Below the pieces are notes generated by a model. The model did not search any database and was not told where the DNA came from. It saw only the letters and a program-made list of their open reading frames with translations. A program made the position numbers and the translations under genes. Below are positions 42,325 through 51,099 of a DNA stretch of 64,000 bases, piece after piece. The DNA is from an uncultured Gemmiger sp. (lineage in GTDB: Bacteria > Bacillota > Clostridia > Oscillospirales > Ruminococcaceae): assembly GCA_944388145.1 (NCBI GenBank), contig CALXHQ010000001.1, positions 248,001 through 312,000 of the forward strand, in the 5' to 3' direction. Position 1 is the first letter of the stretch, and each line of letters begins with the position of its first letter.

Positions 42325-44220
42325 ATGGGACTGTTGATCTCGCTGTTATATTTGTGCCTGTTTGTGGGCACCGGCGTACTGGCGGCCAAACGGCTTTTGC
42401 CCGGAGAGGATGCTGCAGTCTGGCTGCCGCTGGGCTGCGGGGCGGGGGTGGCCCTGCTTGCCGGCCTGCCTGCCCTGTTTGCACTAGGGTTTGGTTTTAC
42501 GCGGATCGCTGCGGGCGGGGCTGCCTGCGTGTCTGCGCTGCTGGCAGTCTGCCTGTGGCGGCATCCGCCAAGAAGTATTGCTTTCCCCGCCGATGCGGAC
42601 ACCCGGCGGCGGGATGTGCTGGGCATCGCTGCCTGTGTGCTGCCGCTGCTGGCCGTGACCTGCGTGCTGCTGTACACCCACATTCTCTGCCCGAAGGGGG
42701 ACGCCCTGCACACCGGCCAAAGCTGTTACGGCGACCTGGCCATGCACCTGGCCTATATCGAGAGCATTGCCACCAACGGTATCTTTCCGCCCATTGAGCC
42801 CTTGCTGGGCGGGCAGACGCCATTGAATTACCCCTATCTTTGCGAGAGTGCCTCCAGCGTGTTCCTGTTGCTGGGGGCCGATCTGCGTACCGCCTATCTG
42901 CTGCCTGAGCTGCCTGCCTTTGCAGCGGTGTACGGCATGGGCTGGCACCTGGCGCGGCGGATGCTGGGTGCTGCCGGCAAAGCCAGCCTGGCTTTCTGGC
43001 TGTTTTTCATGGGCAGCGGATTCGGATTGGTCTATTTCCTCAAAAGCCCGGCGGCATTTGCTTCCATCTTCACCGGTTATTACACCACACCCACCAATTA
43101 CACCCAGGAAAATGTGCTGTGGGTCAACCCCATCGTGGACCTGTTGATTCCCCAGCGGGCCACCCTGTTTGGATGGTGCGTACTGTTTGGGGCACTGTAC
43201 CTGCTGTGGCGGTTTGCCATGGAAGGAGAAAGCCGTCTGTGGCTGGGGCTGGCGCTGCTGGTGCTACCCCTGCCTTTGCTGCAAACCCATGCAGCGCTGG
43301 CGCTGGTGCTGCTCTGCCTGGTATGCGGCATTTACACCCTGTGCTGCCGCCCCCGCACCGCCGGGGTACTGCTGCCCTGGCTGGGGCTGGCGGTGGTGTG
43401 CGGGGCGGTCTGGCTGCCGGAAACACTGGGCAGTGTACTAAGTCAAGCAGTGGGCGGCGAGAACATGATCCGACTGCACTTCAACTGGGTCAATAACCAA
43501 AACGGCACCCTGACTGACAATTACTTCTGGTTTTACATTAAAAACATCGGGGTGGTGTATCTGCTGCTGCTCCCGGCAGTTTTCCATGCCGGCAAACCGC
43601 AGCGCTGGTTTTACGGCGGCGGGCTGGCCATCTGGCTGCTGGCCGAGTGTGTGGTGTTCCAGCCCAACCTGTACGATAACAACAAACTGCTGTTTATCTG
43701 GCACCTGCTGGGCTGCATCCTGGTGGCCGGGCTGGTGTGGGACCTGCTGGCCCGGCTGCGCAGCCGGGGGCCGCGGGCCCTGCTGGGCGCAGCTTTCTGC
43801 CTGGTGGCAACGGCAGGCAGCGTATTCACTGTCGGGCGGGAGCTGGTCAGCGACTATGTGCAGTGGACCGGCGACGACCTTGCTCTGGCCCGCTTTGTGC
43901 AGCAACAGACCGCACCGGATGCGTTGTTTCTGACCTCCCGCAGCCACCTGCTGCCGGAAGCCAGCCTGGCCGGGCGGCAGGTGCTGTGCGGGTCGGACAT
44001 CTATCTCTACTATCACGGGGTAGACTATGCCGACCAGCGCAACGCTGTGCAGCTGCTCTACGAGGACCCCGACGAGGCCACGCTGGCAGCCTGGGCAGTG
44101 GATTATGTGGTGTTTGACAGCAATGTCTCCGCCCAGTATGCCGCCGACGAAAGCTGGTATGCTCAGCGCTACCCGCTGTGCTACCAAAACGCCAGCTACC
44201 GGGTCTATCAGGTGGAATAA
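42325..44220 (+). CDS. Large polytopic membrane protein, possible GT-C glycosyltransferase
   Basis: 631 residues from ATG 42325-42327 (AGGGAG 8 nt upstream). About thirteen hydrophobic segments, and a soluble C-terminal domain from about residue 520. The loop after the third membrane segment has GDLAMHLAYIESIATNGIFP and LNYPYLCESAS, where an Asp and His/Glu near the membrane recall the active-site loop of GT-C glycosyltransferases. Later comes NNKLLFIWHLLGCILVAGL. I do not recognise a named family. A role in transferring sugar from a lipid carrier to a surface polymer or protein is an inference from topology only. Confidence 0.6.
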   Translation: MGLLISLLYLCLFVGTGVLAAKRLLPGEDAAVWLPLGCGAGVALLAGLPALFALGFGFTRIAAGGAACVSALLAVCLWRHPPRSIAFPADADTRRRDVLGIAACVLPLLAVTCVLLYTHILCPKGDALHTGQSCYGDLAMHLAYIESIATNGIFPPIEPLLGGQTPLNYPYLCESASSVFLLLGADLRTAYLLPELPAFAAVYGMGWHLARRMLGAAGKASLAFWLFFMGSGFGLVYFLKSPAAFASIFTGYYTTPTNYTQENVLWVNPIVDLLIPQRATLFGWCVLFGALYLLWRFAMEGESRLWLGLALLVLPLPLLQTHAALALVLLCLVCGIYTLCCRPRTAGVLLPWLGLAVVCGAVWLPETLGSVLSQAVGGENMIRLHFNWVNNQNGTLTDNYFWFYIKNIGVVYLLLLPAVFHAGKPQRWFYGGGLAIWLLAECVVFQPNLYDNNKLLFIWHLLGCILVAGLVWDLLARLRSRGPRALLGAAFCLVATAGSVFTVGRELVSDYVQWTGDDLALARFVQQQTAPDALFLTSRSHLLPEASLAGRQVLCGSDIYLYYHGVDYADQRNAVQLLYEDPDEATLAAWAVDYVVFDSNVSAQYAADESWYAQRYPLCYQNASYRVYQVE

Positions 44221-44240
44221 ATCTCCCGGCACAGGGCAAT

Positions 44241-44269
44241 TTGCCAAAGGGACGTTTTTCCGCTATACT
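44241..44269 (+). promoter_or_regulatory. Promoter of recD2-comFC
   Basis: TTGCCA (44241-44246), 17-nt spacer, TATACT (44264-44269); leader of about 175 nt without a recognised element. Confidence 0.65.
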
Positions 44270-44449
44270 GTAAGGTAGGATTTTGGCATTTTGTCACATG
44301 GCAGCATGCAAATTCACGCGGGTGAAATCAAACGAAAGCGCCGGATATCTGCCGAATCGGAACGGATTTCAGGCGGCAGGCGCTGTTCTTTTGCAGGGCA
44401 GGACCGCGCTGCCGATTGCCCGGATTTTCCCAGGGAGGAGGCGAAAGGC

Positions 44450-46681
44450 ATGGCATCACAGACCACTTTGGCCGAAAACAGCCTGCAGAAGCTGGAAGGC
44501 GTTGTGGAACACATGATTTACGAAAACCGCGACACCGGCTATTCCGTGTTTGAAGTCAACGCGCAGGGCGTTGACGTTGTGGTGGCCGGCAACGTGGGCA
44601 GCGTGGACAACGGCATGTCGGTGGTGTGCTACGGCCACATGGTCAACCATCCTTCCTACGGGGAACAGTTCCGCGCCGACCAGTGCGAGGCCAGCCTGCC
44701 CAAGGACACAGCCGCCACGCTCAGCTACCTGTCCAGTGGCGCTTTGCCGTATATCGGTCCTTCCACCGCCAAAAAGATCGTGGCAAAATTTGGCGAGGAC
44801 ACCCTTACCGTCATTGCTGACGAACCGATGCGGCTGTGCGAACTGCGGGGCATCACTCCCGAGAAGGCCGAGGCCATCTCCAAAGAGTTTCACCGCATGT
44901 ACGGCGTGCGGGAGGTGGTGGCCTGGGCAGCCGGGTACGGCATCTCGGCCCAGAACGCCGTTGCGCTTTACCGGGATTTTGGCACCAACGCGGTGGCCAT
45001 TTTGGAGGACAACCCCTATCTGCTCACCGGCGAGCCGCTCAACCTGAAATTCAGCCAGGTGGACGCCATCGCCGCCAAGCTGCAGCTTGCCCACGACGGC
45101 ACACTGCGGGTGGGGGCAGGCCTGGTCTATGCCATGCGCCACAACGCCAACAACGGCCATACCTGCCTGCCAAAGGCCAAGCTGCTGCAAAGTACCGCCC
45201 GCTTTTTGCGGGTGGAACCTGACCGGGTGGCCGAAGGTCTTGCTGCCCTTTTGGGAAACGGTGAGCTGCGCCAGCGCACCTTTGACAATACCTGCTATAT
45301 CTATCTGCCCGACCTGCTTGCCGCTGAGGAGGACATTGCCATCCATCTGCGCACGCTGGCCTCCTACCCCACTGAACCGCCAAAACATCTGGAAGTCGAC
45401 ATCCACGCCCTGGAACTGGGACAGGGGGTCACCTATGCTCCCTTGCAGAAGCAGGCCATCCGGATGGCACTGTCCAGCCGGGTGATGGTGCTGACCGGCG
45501 GCCCCGGCACGGGCAAAACCACCACAGTCAACGCGATTTTAAGTTTGTACGAATCTCAAGGCGACCAGGTGGCGCTGTGCGCTCCCACCGGCCGTGCTGC
45601 CAAGCGGCTGAGTGAACTGACCAGCCACAAAGCCTCCACCATCCATCGCCTGCTGGAGGTGGATTACGCCACCGGCATGCTGCGGTTCATCCACAACGCC
45701 AAGAACCTGCTGAAATATGATGTGGTCATTTTGGACGAGGTCAGCATGGTGGACGCCAAGCTGTTTCAGTCGCTGCTGGCGGCGCTGCGCCCCCACTGCC
45801 GGCTGATTCTGGTTGGTGATGCTGACCAGCTGCCCAGCGTCGGCCCCGGCAATATCTTGAGCGAGATTCTGAAGGCCAATACGCTGCCCACCGTCCGGCT
45901 GAATGAGATCTTCCGCCAGGCGGGCAAAAGCCTGATCGTCCAGAATGCCCACCGCATCGTGGGCGGCCAGATGCCCCAAAAGGGCGGCAGGGACGACGAC
46001 TTTTTCCTGATCGAGGCCATCGGTCTGGCCTGTCAGCGTCTGGTCTGCGATCTGGTCACCCGGCGGCTGCCCGCCGCCTACGGTTATGACCCGGTGCGGG
46101 AGATTCAGGTGCTGTGCCCCACCAAGGTGGGTCCTACCGGCAGTGTGGAACTCAACCGCCGGCTGCAGCAGCTGCTCAACCCGCCCGCCCCGGACAAGCC
46201 CCAGATCGGCGGGGCGGATTCCAGCCGTATCCTGCGGGTGGGCGACAAGGTTATGCAGATCAAAAATGACTACGACATCACCTATGAGCGGGACGGCGGC
46301 GAGTCCGGCGTGGGCGCCTACAACGGCGATATCGGCATCATCACGGCGGTGGACCCCGAGAACCGCACCGTGACCGTCCAGATGGATGACCGCCGCCTGA
46401 CTTACACCGCCGACCAGCTTTCGGAACTGGACCCCGCCTATGCCATTACCATCCACAAAAGCCAGGGGTCCGAGTTTCCCGCCGTGGTGCTGCCGGCAGC
46501 GGATGTGCCCGCCCGGCTTTGCTACCGAAACCTGTTATATACCGGCGTTACCCGGGCCCGCAAGCTTTGCGTGCTGTGCGGCAGCACCCGAACCGAACGG
46601 GCCATGGTGGAAAACGTCCGCCAGAACCTGCGATTTTCCGGCCTGCGATTTCTTTTGCAGGGCGAGGGGCTGGACAATTGA
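44450..46681 (+). CDS. recD2: ATP-dependent DNA helicase RecD2
   Basis: 743 residues from ATG 44450-44452, preceded by GGGAGGAGG. The long N-terminal region of about 340 residues holds the OB-like start (EGVVEHMIYENRDTGYSVFE) and helix-hairpin-helix repeats (GALPYIGPSTAKKIVAKFG) that set RecD2 apart from RecBCD RecD. The SF1B helicase core follows: Walker A GGPGTGKTTTVNA, Walker B VVILDEVSMVD, motif III VGDADQLPSVGPG, and motifs V-VI AITIHKSQGSEFPAVV and YTGVTRARKL. RecD2 acts in DNA repair and replication-fork maintenance in bacteria without RecBC. The stop overlaps the TTG start of comFC. Confidence 0.96.
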   Translation: MASQTTLAENSLQKLEGVVEHMIYENRDTGYSVFEVNAQGVDVVVAGNVGSVDNGMSVVCYGHMVNHPSYGEQFRADQCEASLPKDTAATLSYLSSGALPYIGPSTAKKIVAKFGEDTLTVIADEPMRLCELRGITPEKAEAISKEFHRMYGVREVVAWAAGYGISAQNAVALYRDFGTNAVAILEDNPYLLTGEPLNLKFSQVDAIAAKLQLAHDGTLRVGAGLVYAMRHNANNGHTCLPKAKLLQSTARFLRVEPDRVAEGLAALLGNGELRQRTFDNTCYIYLPDLLAAEEDIAIHLRTLASYPTEPPKHLEVDIHALELGQGVTYAPLQKQAIRMALSSRVMVLTGGPGTGKTTTVNAILSLYESQGDQVALCAPTGRAAKRLSELTSHKASTIHRLLEVDYATGMLRFIHNAKNLLKYDVVILDEVSMVDAKLFQSLLAALRPHCRLILVGDADQLPSVGPGNILSEILKANTLPTVRLNEIFRQAGKSLIVQNAHRIVGGQMPQKGGRDDDFFLIEAIGLACQRLVCDLVTRRLPAAYGYDPVREIQVLCPTKVGPTGSVELNRRLQQLLNPPAPDKPQIGGADSSRILRVGDKVMQIKNDYDITYERDGGESGVGAYNGDIGIITAVDPENRTVTVQMDDRRLTYTADQLSELDPAYAITIHKSQGSEFPAVVLPAADVPARLCYRNLLYTGVTRARKLCVLCGSTRTERAMVENVRQNLRFSGLRFLLQGEGLDN

Positions 46682-47415
46682 GTCGGGACCGGATTTTGCT
46701 TTTTGCACAGCGGGCGGCGGCATATCTCTACCCGCGGCGATGCCCATTTTGCCGCGAAGTGCTGAGAAGCGATAAATCCCAGGTGATACTTTGCCCGTCC
46801 TGCGCCGTCCGTGCCAGAACGCTGGCCCACAACCCGCCCCGCCTTCCCTTGTCGGAGCACGTGTTTTACGCGGTGCACGGCGCAGCGAGCGCCTACTATT
46901 ATGAGGATGAGGTCCGTCAGGCCATTTTGTTGTGCAAGCTGCACGGCAACCCCTGGCTTGCCCGGGAGATGACGGATTTGACCGCCATCTGCCTGTTTGG
47001 CGCAAGGCCCGCCGGGCAGGCCGGCGGCTGCCCGGATTACGAGGCACCCGGCGGTCTGCGCCCCTATGACTGCATCGTGCCGGTGCCGCCCCGCCAGGGT
47101 TCCCGCAGCGGCCCGCGCCTGCCGGAACTGATGGCCCGGCGGCTGGGGCAGATTTTGCATCTGCCGGTATGCCGGGATCTGCGGGCGGTCAAGCCCATGC
47201 TGCCGCAGAAAAGCCTTTCCCTGCGGGAACGGTTGCTCAACCAGCGGGACGGCTATGCACTGCGTTCCGGCAGCAGCGTGATCGGCCGCCGCATTCTGCT
47301 GGTGGACGATGTGATCACCAGCGGTGCCACGGTATCCGCCTGCGCCCTGGCGCTGTTTCAGGGCGGCGCAGCGGACGTGTTTGCGGCAAGCATTGCGGTG
47401 GATGAGGAGCATTAA
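46678..47415 (+). CDS. comFC: ComF family phosphoribosyltransferase-like competence protein
   Basis: 245 residues starting at TTG 46678-46680, which overlaps the recD2 stop as TTGA; this start gives the family's normal N-terminus. A Cys4 zinc finger (RRCPFCREVL...LCPSCAVR) opens the protein. The phosphoribosyltransferase-like domain follows, with PYDCIVPVPPRQGSRSGPR, the conserved QKSLSLRERLLNQRDGY, and the PRPP loop RILLVDDVITSGAT. ComFC is needed for DNA uptake in competent bacteria, where it works with the ComFA helicase; its chemistry is unproven. No comFA is adjacent. Confidence 0.93.
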   Translation: MSRDRILLFAQRAAAYLYPRRCPFCREVLRSDKSQVILCPSCAVRARTLAHNPPRLPLSEHVFYAVHGAASAYYYEDEVRQAILLCKLHGNPWLAREMTDLTAICLFGARPAGQAGGCPDYEAPGGLRPYDCIVPVPPRQGSRSGPRLPELMARRLGQILHLPVCRDLRAVKPMLPQKSLSLRERLLNQRDGYALRSGSSVIGRRILLVDDVITSGATVSACALALFQGGAADVFAASIAVDEEH

Positions 47416-47479
47416 CTGATTACTGTACGGCATGGCATGCCCCGCGGCAGCCGGCCGGTACCTCAACAAGGAGAACCCC

Positions 47480-48508
47480 ATGAAGCAACAGGACATCGGC
47501 ATTGATCTTGGCACCACCTCCATCATCATTGCCACCGAACAACAGGGCGTGGTTTTTTCGCAGCCCAGCATCGGCGCCATTGATACCCGCACCGGCGAGA
47601 TCGTCGCGGTGGGCGACCAGGCACTGCGCATGGTGGGCCGTGTGCCAGCCTACATTGAGCTGGTGCGTCCGCTGCGGGACGGCGTGATCCAGGATCACCG
47701 CATGACCCATGAACTGATCGTGCGCTTTGTCAACCAGGTTTGCCGTTCCCGGGTCTTCCGGCCGCGGGTGTCGGTCTGTGTGCCGGCAGCAATTACCGGC
47801 ATCGAGGCCGATGCCGTGGTGGAGGCCGTCATGTCTGCGGGAGCCCGTCAGGTCTACCTGGTGGACGAACCGGTGGCCGCCGCGCTGGGCGCCGGGCTGG
47901 ACATTCGCAAACCCCGTGGCTGCATGGTTATCGACATTGGCGGCGGTTCCACCGACATTGCTGTGATCAGCATGGGCGGCAAGGTGCGGGCGGCCAGTGT
48001 ACCGGTGGCAGGCAACGCCTTCGACAACTGCATCGCCCAGTGCGTACAGCAGAAATATGACCTGGCCATCGGGCCCGCCACCGCCGAGCAGCTGAAAAAG
48101 CAGGTGGCCAGCTGTTCTGACAGCGATTTTGAGGGCGTGATGGAGGTTCGCGGCCATTCCTGGCAGACCAATCTTCCCGCCCGGCAGTTGGTGTACACCC
48201 GCGACCTGTACCAGCCGGTGCGGGAGCTGGTGGGCCGCATTGCCGCCGCCGCCCGCGGTGTGTTGGAAAGCACCCCGCCGGAGCTGGCGTCGGACGTGTC
48301 CCAGACAGGGGTACTGCTGACCGGCGGCGGTTCGATGCTGCGGGGGCTGCCCGGATATCTGGCCGGGCAGCTGCATGTGAATGTGGCGCTGGCCCCCGAC
48401 CCGCTGAACTGTGTGGCCCGCGGCACCGCCGCCAGCCTGTCGATGGGCAAAGCGCTGACCGCCGGCTTTCGCGATGCCACACCCAAAGTTTGGCGCGCCC
48501 GGCTGTAA
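47480..48508 (+). CDS. mreB: MreB/Mbl-type rod shape-determining actin homologue
   Basis: 342 residues from ATG 47480-47482 with AAGGAG 6 nt upstream. Actin-fold motifs: phosphate-1 DIGIDLGTTSIIIA, VDEPVAAALGAGLD, phosphate-2 GCMVIDIGGGSTDIAVIS and adenosine motif GVLLTGGGSMLRGLPGYL. MreB filaments beneath the membrane guide lateral wall synthesis. The gene stands alone, without mreC/mreD, like mbl or mreBH paralogues, so the exact paralogue is uncertain. A terminator follows. Confidence 0.92.
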   Translation: MKQQDIGIDLGTTSIIIATEQQGVVFSQPSIGAIDTRTGEIVAVGDQALRMVGRVPAYIELVRPLRDGVIQDHRMTHELIVRFVNQVCRSRVFRPRVSVCVPAAITGIEADAVVEAVMSAGARQVYLVDEPVAAALGAGLDIRKPRGCMVIDIGGGSTDIAVISMGGKVRAASVPVAGNAFDNCIAQCVQQKYDLAIGPATAEQLKKQVASCSDSDFEGVMEVRGHSWQTNLPARQLVYTRDLYQPVRELVGRIAAAARGVLESTPPELASDVSQTGVLLTGGGSMLRGLPGYLAGQLHVNVALAPDPLNCVARGTAASLSMGKALTAGFRDATPKVWRARL

Positions 48509-48525
48509 CACGGCTGATATACTGC

Positions 48526-48576
48526 AAAACGGCCTGTCCTTCCCTGTTTGGCGCAGGGAGAGAACAGGCCGTTTTT
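48526..48576. terminator. Terminator between convergent mreB and ech operons
   Basis: AAAACGGCCTGT pairs with ACAGGCCGTTTT, with an inner CCTG/CAGG stem; A-run and T-run on both sides. Confidence 0.85.
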
Positions 48577-48584
48577 TGTTTGAC

Positions 48585-49172
48585 TTATTGCAGCGTCAGG
48601 CACTTTTTGGGGCAGGCGGCGGCGCAGATGCCGCAGCCGACGCACTTTTCGGCGTCCAGCCGCCACTGTTTGGCGGCACGGTCCACCGTGATGGCCCCCT
48701 GGGGGCACTTTTTGGCGCAAAGCGTGCAGTAAACGCACTTGCCCGCATCGTTCACCGGTTTGCCGCCCGCCCTGCCTGCCGCGGGGGTATCCGGCGCTTT
48801 GGGGCGGGTCAACGTCTCGCTGGACTTGCCGGTTGCGGGGGCAGTGTAGCCGGGTACAATGGTTAGGCACTTTTTGGGGCAGACGTTGGCGCAGTTGCCG
48901 CATTGGACGCAGTCAAACCGGTTGATGGTCCAGGTGCCGGCGGCCCGGTCCACTTTCAGCGCACCGGGCGGGCAGCTGCGGGCGCACAGGCCGCAGCTGA
49001 TGCAGTCCTCGATTCTGATTTCCACATGGCCGCGCATCCGGTCCGGGTAGTGGGCCGGCTCGAAGGGGTAACCGGTGGTGGCCGGCTTGGAAAACAGATT
49101 TTTCAAAGCCGAAGCCGCAAAGGGAAAGGCCCGCCAGGGATGGATTTTGGGTTCATGTTTGCGTTGTTCCAT
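48585..49172 (-). CDS. echF: Ech hydrogenase polyferredoxin subunit with four [4Fe-4S] sites
   Basis: 195 residues from ATG 49170-49172 (GAGAGG 8 nt upstream); a GTG three codons earlier overlaps the echE stop and is an alternative. Four CxxCxxCxxxCP motifs are visible: CISCGLCARSCP, CVQCGNCANVCP, CVYCTLCAKKCP and CVGCGICAAACP, in two pairs separated by a Pro/Ala/Lys-rich linker of about 45 residues. EchF normally carries two clusters (one pair) and passes electrons from ferredoxin to EchC. The second pair looks like an appended bacterial ferredoxin domain. Last gene of echABCDEF. Confidence 0.9.
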   Translation of the reverse strand: MEQRKHEPKIHPWRAFPFAASALKNLFSKPATTGYPFEPAHYPDRMRGHVEIRIEDCISCGLCARSCPPGALKVDRAAGTWTINRFDCVQCGNCANVCPKKCLTIVPGYTAPATGKSSETLTRPKAPDTPAAGRAGGKPVNDAGKCVYCTLCAKKCPQGAITVDRAAKQWRLDAEKCVGCGICAAACPKKCLTLQ

Positions 49173-49177
49173 CTTCC

Positions 49178-50257
49178 TCACCTCTCGGTACAGCTGATGC
49201 AGGGGTCAATGGTCAGGATCAGCAGCGCCACATCGGCCAACTGGCAGCCCTTGAGCATCTCCAGCATGGGCGGGATGTTGCTGGTGGTGGGGGTGCGCAG
49301 CCGGAACCGCTCAATGAACTTGCTGCCATTGGCCTTGACGTAATAGATGGCCTCGCCGCGGGGCTGCTCGATGCGCATGAAATGCTCGCCGTTTGGGTTG
49401 CCCTTCACCGGCACAGCGATGGGGCCCGCCGGGATCTTGGCGGCAGCCTGGCGGATCAGGCCGATGGACTGGAAGATCTCCCGGATACGCACCTCGCACC
49501 GGGCAAAGGAATCGCCGTCGGCGGCGGTGACCGGCTCGAAATCCAGGTCGCCATAGGCGGCATAGCCCAGTTTGCGGGCGTCGTAGCTGACGCCGGAGGC
49601 CCTCAGCATCGGCCCTACCGCGCCCATCATTTTGGCGTGCTCGGCAGAAAGCATCCCCAGCCCGTGCAGGCGGGTGCCCACCGTGTAATCCCGCAGGAAC
49701 GTCTCGGCGATGGGGCGCAGCTCCTTTTCCATATCGGTGACGGTGTCCACGATCCTTTTCAGCATGGAATCGTCCATATCCTTGAGCACGCCGCCCACGC
49801 AATTCACCGAGAAGATGACCCGGCCGCCGGTGGTGGCGTCAAACAGGTCCAGCACCTCCTCCCGCAGCTTCCAGCTCTGCATGAACAGGCTCTCGAAGCC
49901 CATCGCGTCGGCCAGCAGCCCCAGCCAGAGCAGGTGGCTGTGGATGCGGCTCATCTCCATCCAGATGGTGCGCAGATACTTGGCGCGGGGCGGAATGTCA
50001 ATGTCCATGATCTTTTCCAGGCACTGGCAGTAGCCCATGCCGTGGCCAAAACTGCAGATGCCGCAGACACGCTCGGCAATATAGACATATTCCTTGTAAT
50101 CTTTGGTCTCCACCAGTTTTTCCAGGCCGCGGTGGACAAAGCCGATGCTGGGCACCGCCTTGACCACCACCTCGTCCTCCAGGACCAGGTCCAGATGCAC
50201 CGGCTCCGGCAGGACCGGGTGCTGGGGGCCGAACGGAACAATGCTTTGCTTTGCCAA
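49178..50257 (-). CDS. echE: Ech [NiFe] hydrogenase large (catalytic) subunit
   Basis: 359 residues starting at TTG 50255-50257 (AAAGGG 9 nt upstream). Both Ni-binding pairs are present: RVCGICSFGHGMGY near residue 63 and DPCISCTER at the very end, so this is a true hydrogenase and not a complex I NuoD. The protein stops two residues after the last CxxCT, with no C-terminal extension to be removed by a maturation endopeptidase. Other signatures include IGFVHRGLEKLVETKDY and EMSRIHSHLLWLG. It holds the Ni-Fe site where H+ is reduced or H2 oxidised. Confidence 0.96.
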   Translation of the reverse strand: MAKQSIVPFGPQHPVLPEPVHLDLVLEDEVVVKAVPSIGFVHRGLEKLVETKDYKEYVYIAERVCGICSFGHGMGYCQCLEKIMDIDIPPRAKYLRTIWMEMSRIHSHLLWLGLLADAMGFESLFMQSWKLREEVLDLFDATTGGRVIFSVNCVGGVLKDMDDSMLKRIVDTVTDMEKELRPIAETFLRDYTVGTRLHGLGMLSAEHAKMMGAVGPMLRASGVSYDARKLGYAAYGDLDFEPVTAADGDSFARCEVRIREIFQSIGLIRQAAAKIPAGPIAVPVKGNPNGEHFMRIEQPRGEAIYYVKANGSKFIERFRLRTPTTSNIPPMLEMLKGCQLADVALLILTIDPCISCTER

Positions 50258-50263
50258 CTTCCC

Positions 50264-50611
50264 TCACCCTTTCTGCTTGAACGGCGTCTCTTTGGCGATG
50301 CGGTAAAGCTTGCCGCGGTAATCCTGCGTGATGCCCACAATGTGGACGCCGAACAGCTCAGCCGCCTCGTTTTCCTGCAAAAAAGCGCCGGGGTACGCCT
50401 GGGTGATGCTGGGCACCGTCTCGTCCTCGGCCACTGCCAGGCGCAGCGTGCGCATATCATAGTCCCTGCCGAAGGAATAGCTCAGTTCATAGCCCTCCGG
50501 GATGCGGCCGGCGCAGATCTGAACCACATGCCAGCCCTCCTGCTTGAATCGCAGCACCTGGGGGATGAACTCGGCCATGGTGATGGGCTCAATGGTATTT
50601 TGTGCTTCCAT
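50264..50611 (-). CDS. echD: Ech hydrogenase NuoC-like subunit
   Basis: 115 residues from ATG 50609-50611 with GGGGAGG 8 nt upstream. The complex I 30-kDa (NuoC) signature is visible in YPGAFLQENEAAELFGVHIV. EchD is the small accessory subunit of the hydrophilic arm. Placed between echC and echE as in canonical ech operons; 6 bp to echE. Confidence 0.88.
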   Translation of the reverse strand: MEAQNTIEPITMAEFIPQVLRFKQEGWHVVQICAGRIPEGYELSYSFGRDYDMRTLRLAVAEDETVPSITQAYPGAFLQENEAAELFGVHIVGITQDYRGKLYRIAKETPFKQKG

Positions 50612-50628
50612 ACAGTCTGCCTCCCCTC

Positions 50629-51084
50629 TTATGCCTTACCCTGCCTGCGGTGGGCGGCGTAGGCCTCCCGCTTTTGCTGCAAAATTTCCAGCGCCTTGAC
50701 CACGCCGTCGATAATGGCCTGGGGCCGGGCCGCGCAGCCGGGCACATACACATCCACCGGGATGACGGTGTCAATGCCGCCCTTGATGTTGTAGCAGTCC
50801 TTGAAGACGCCGCCGGTGCAGGCGCAGATGCCCACGGCCACCACCACCTTGGGGTCCGGCATCTGGGTGTAAATCTGCTTGATCACGCTCTCGCTCTGGA
50901 AATTGACGCCGCCGGTGATCAGCAGGATGTCCGCCTGGAACGGGTCGCCGGTGTTGATGATGCCAAACCGCTCGATGTCATAGCGGGGCGTGGTGCAGGC
51001 CAGCACCTCGATGTCGCAGCCGTTGCAGCTGCTGCCGTCGTAGTGGAGCATCCAGGGCGATTTTGCCAGTTTTGTCTTTGCCAT
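50629..51084 (-). CDS. echC: Ech hydrogenase small subunit (NuoB-like)
   Basis: 151 residues. Four Cys for the proximal [4Fe-4S] cluster are in SSCNGCDIEVLA, GICACTGG and YVPGCAARPQ, the NuoB/hydrogenase small-subunit pattern. It passes electrons from EchF to the Ni-Fe site in EchE. GGGGG lies 10 nt before the ATG; 15 bp after echB. Confidence 0.95.
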   Translation of the reverse strand: MAKTKLAKSPWMLHYDGSSCNGCDIEVLACTTPRYDIERFGIINTGDPFQADILLITGGVNFQSESVIKQIYTQMPDPKVVVAVGICACTGGVFKDCYNIKGGIDTVIPVDVYVPGCAARPQAIIDGVVKALEILQQKREAYAAHRRQGKA

Positions 51085-51099
51085 TTTTGCGACGCCCCC

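Noticed and set aside
42120-42330. Glycyl-radical enzyme partner for the PflX-like protein
   Set aside because: No glycyl-radical motif protein is encoded near; the annotation as PFL activase is therefore not supported.
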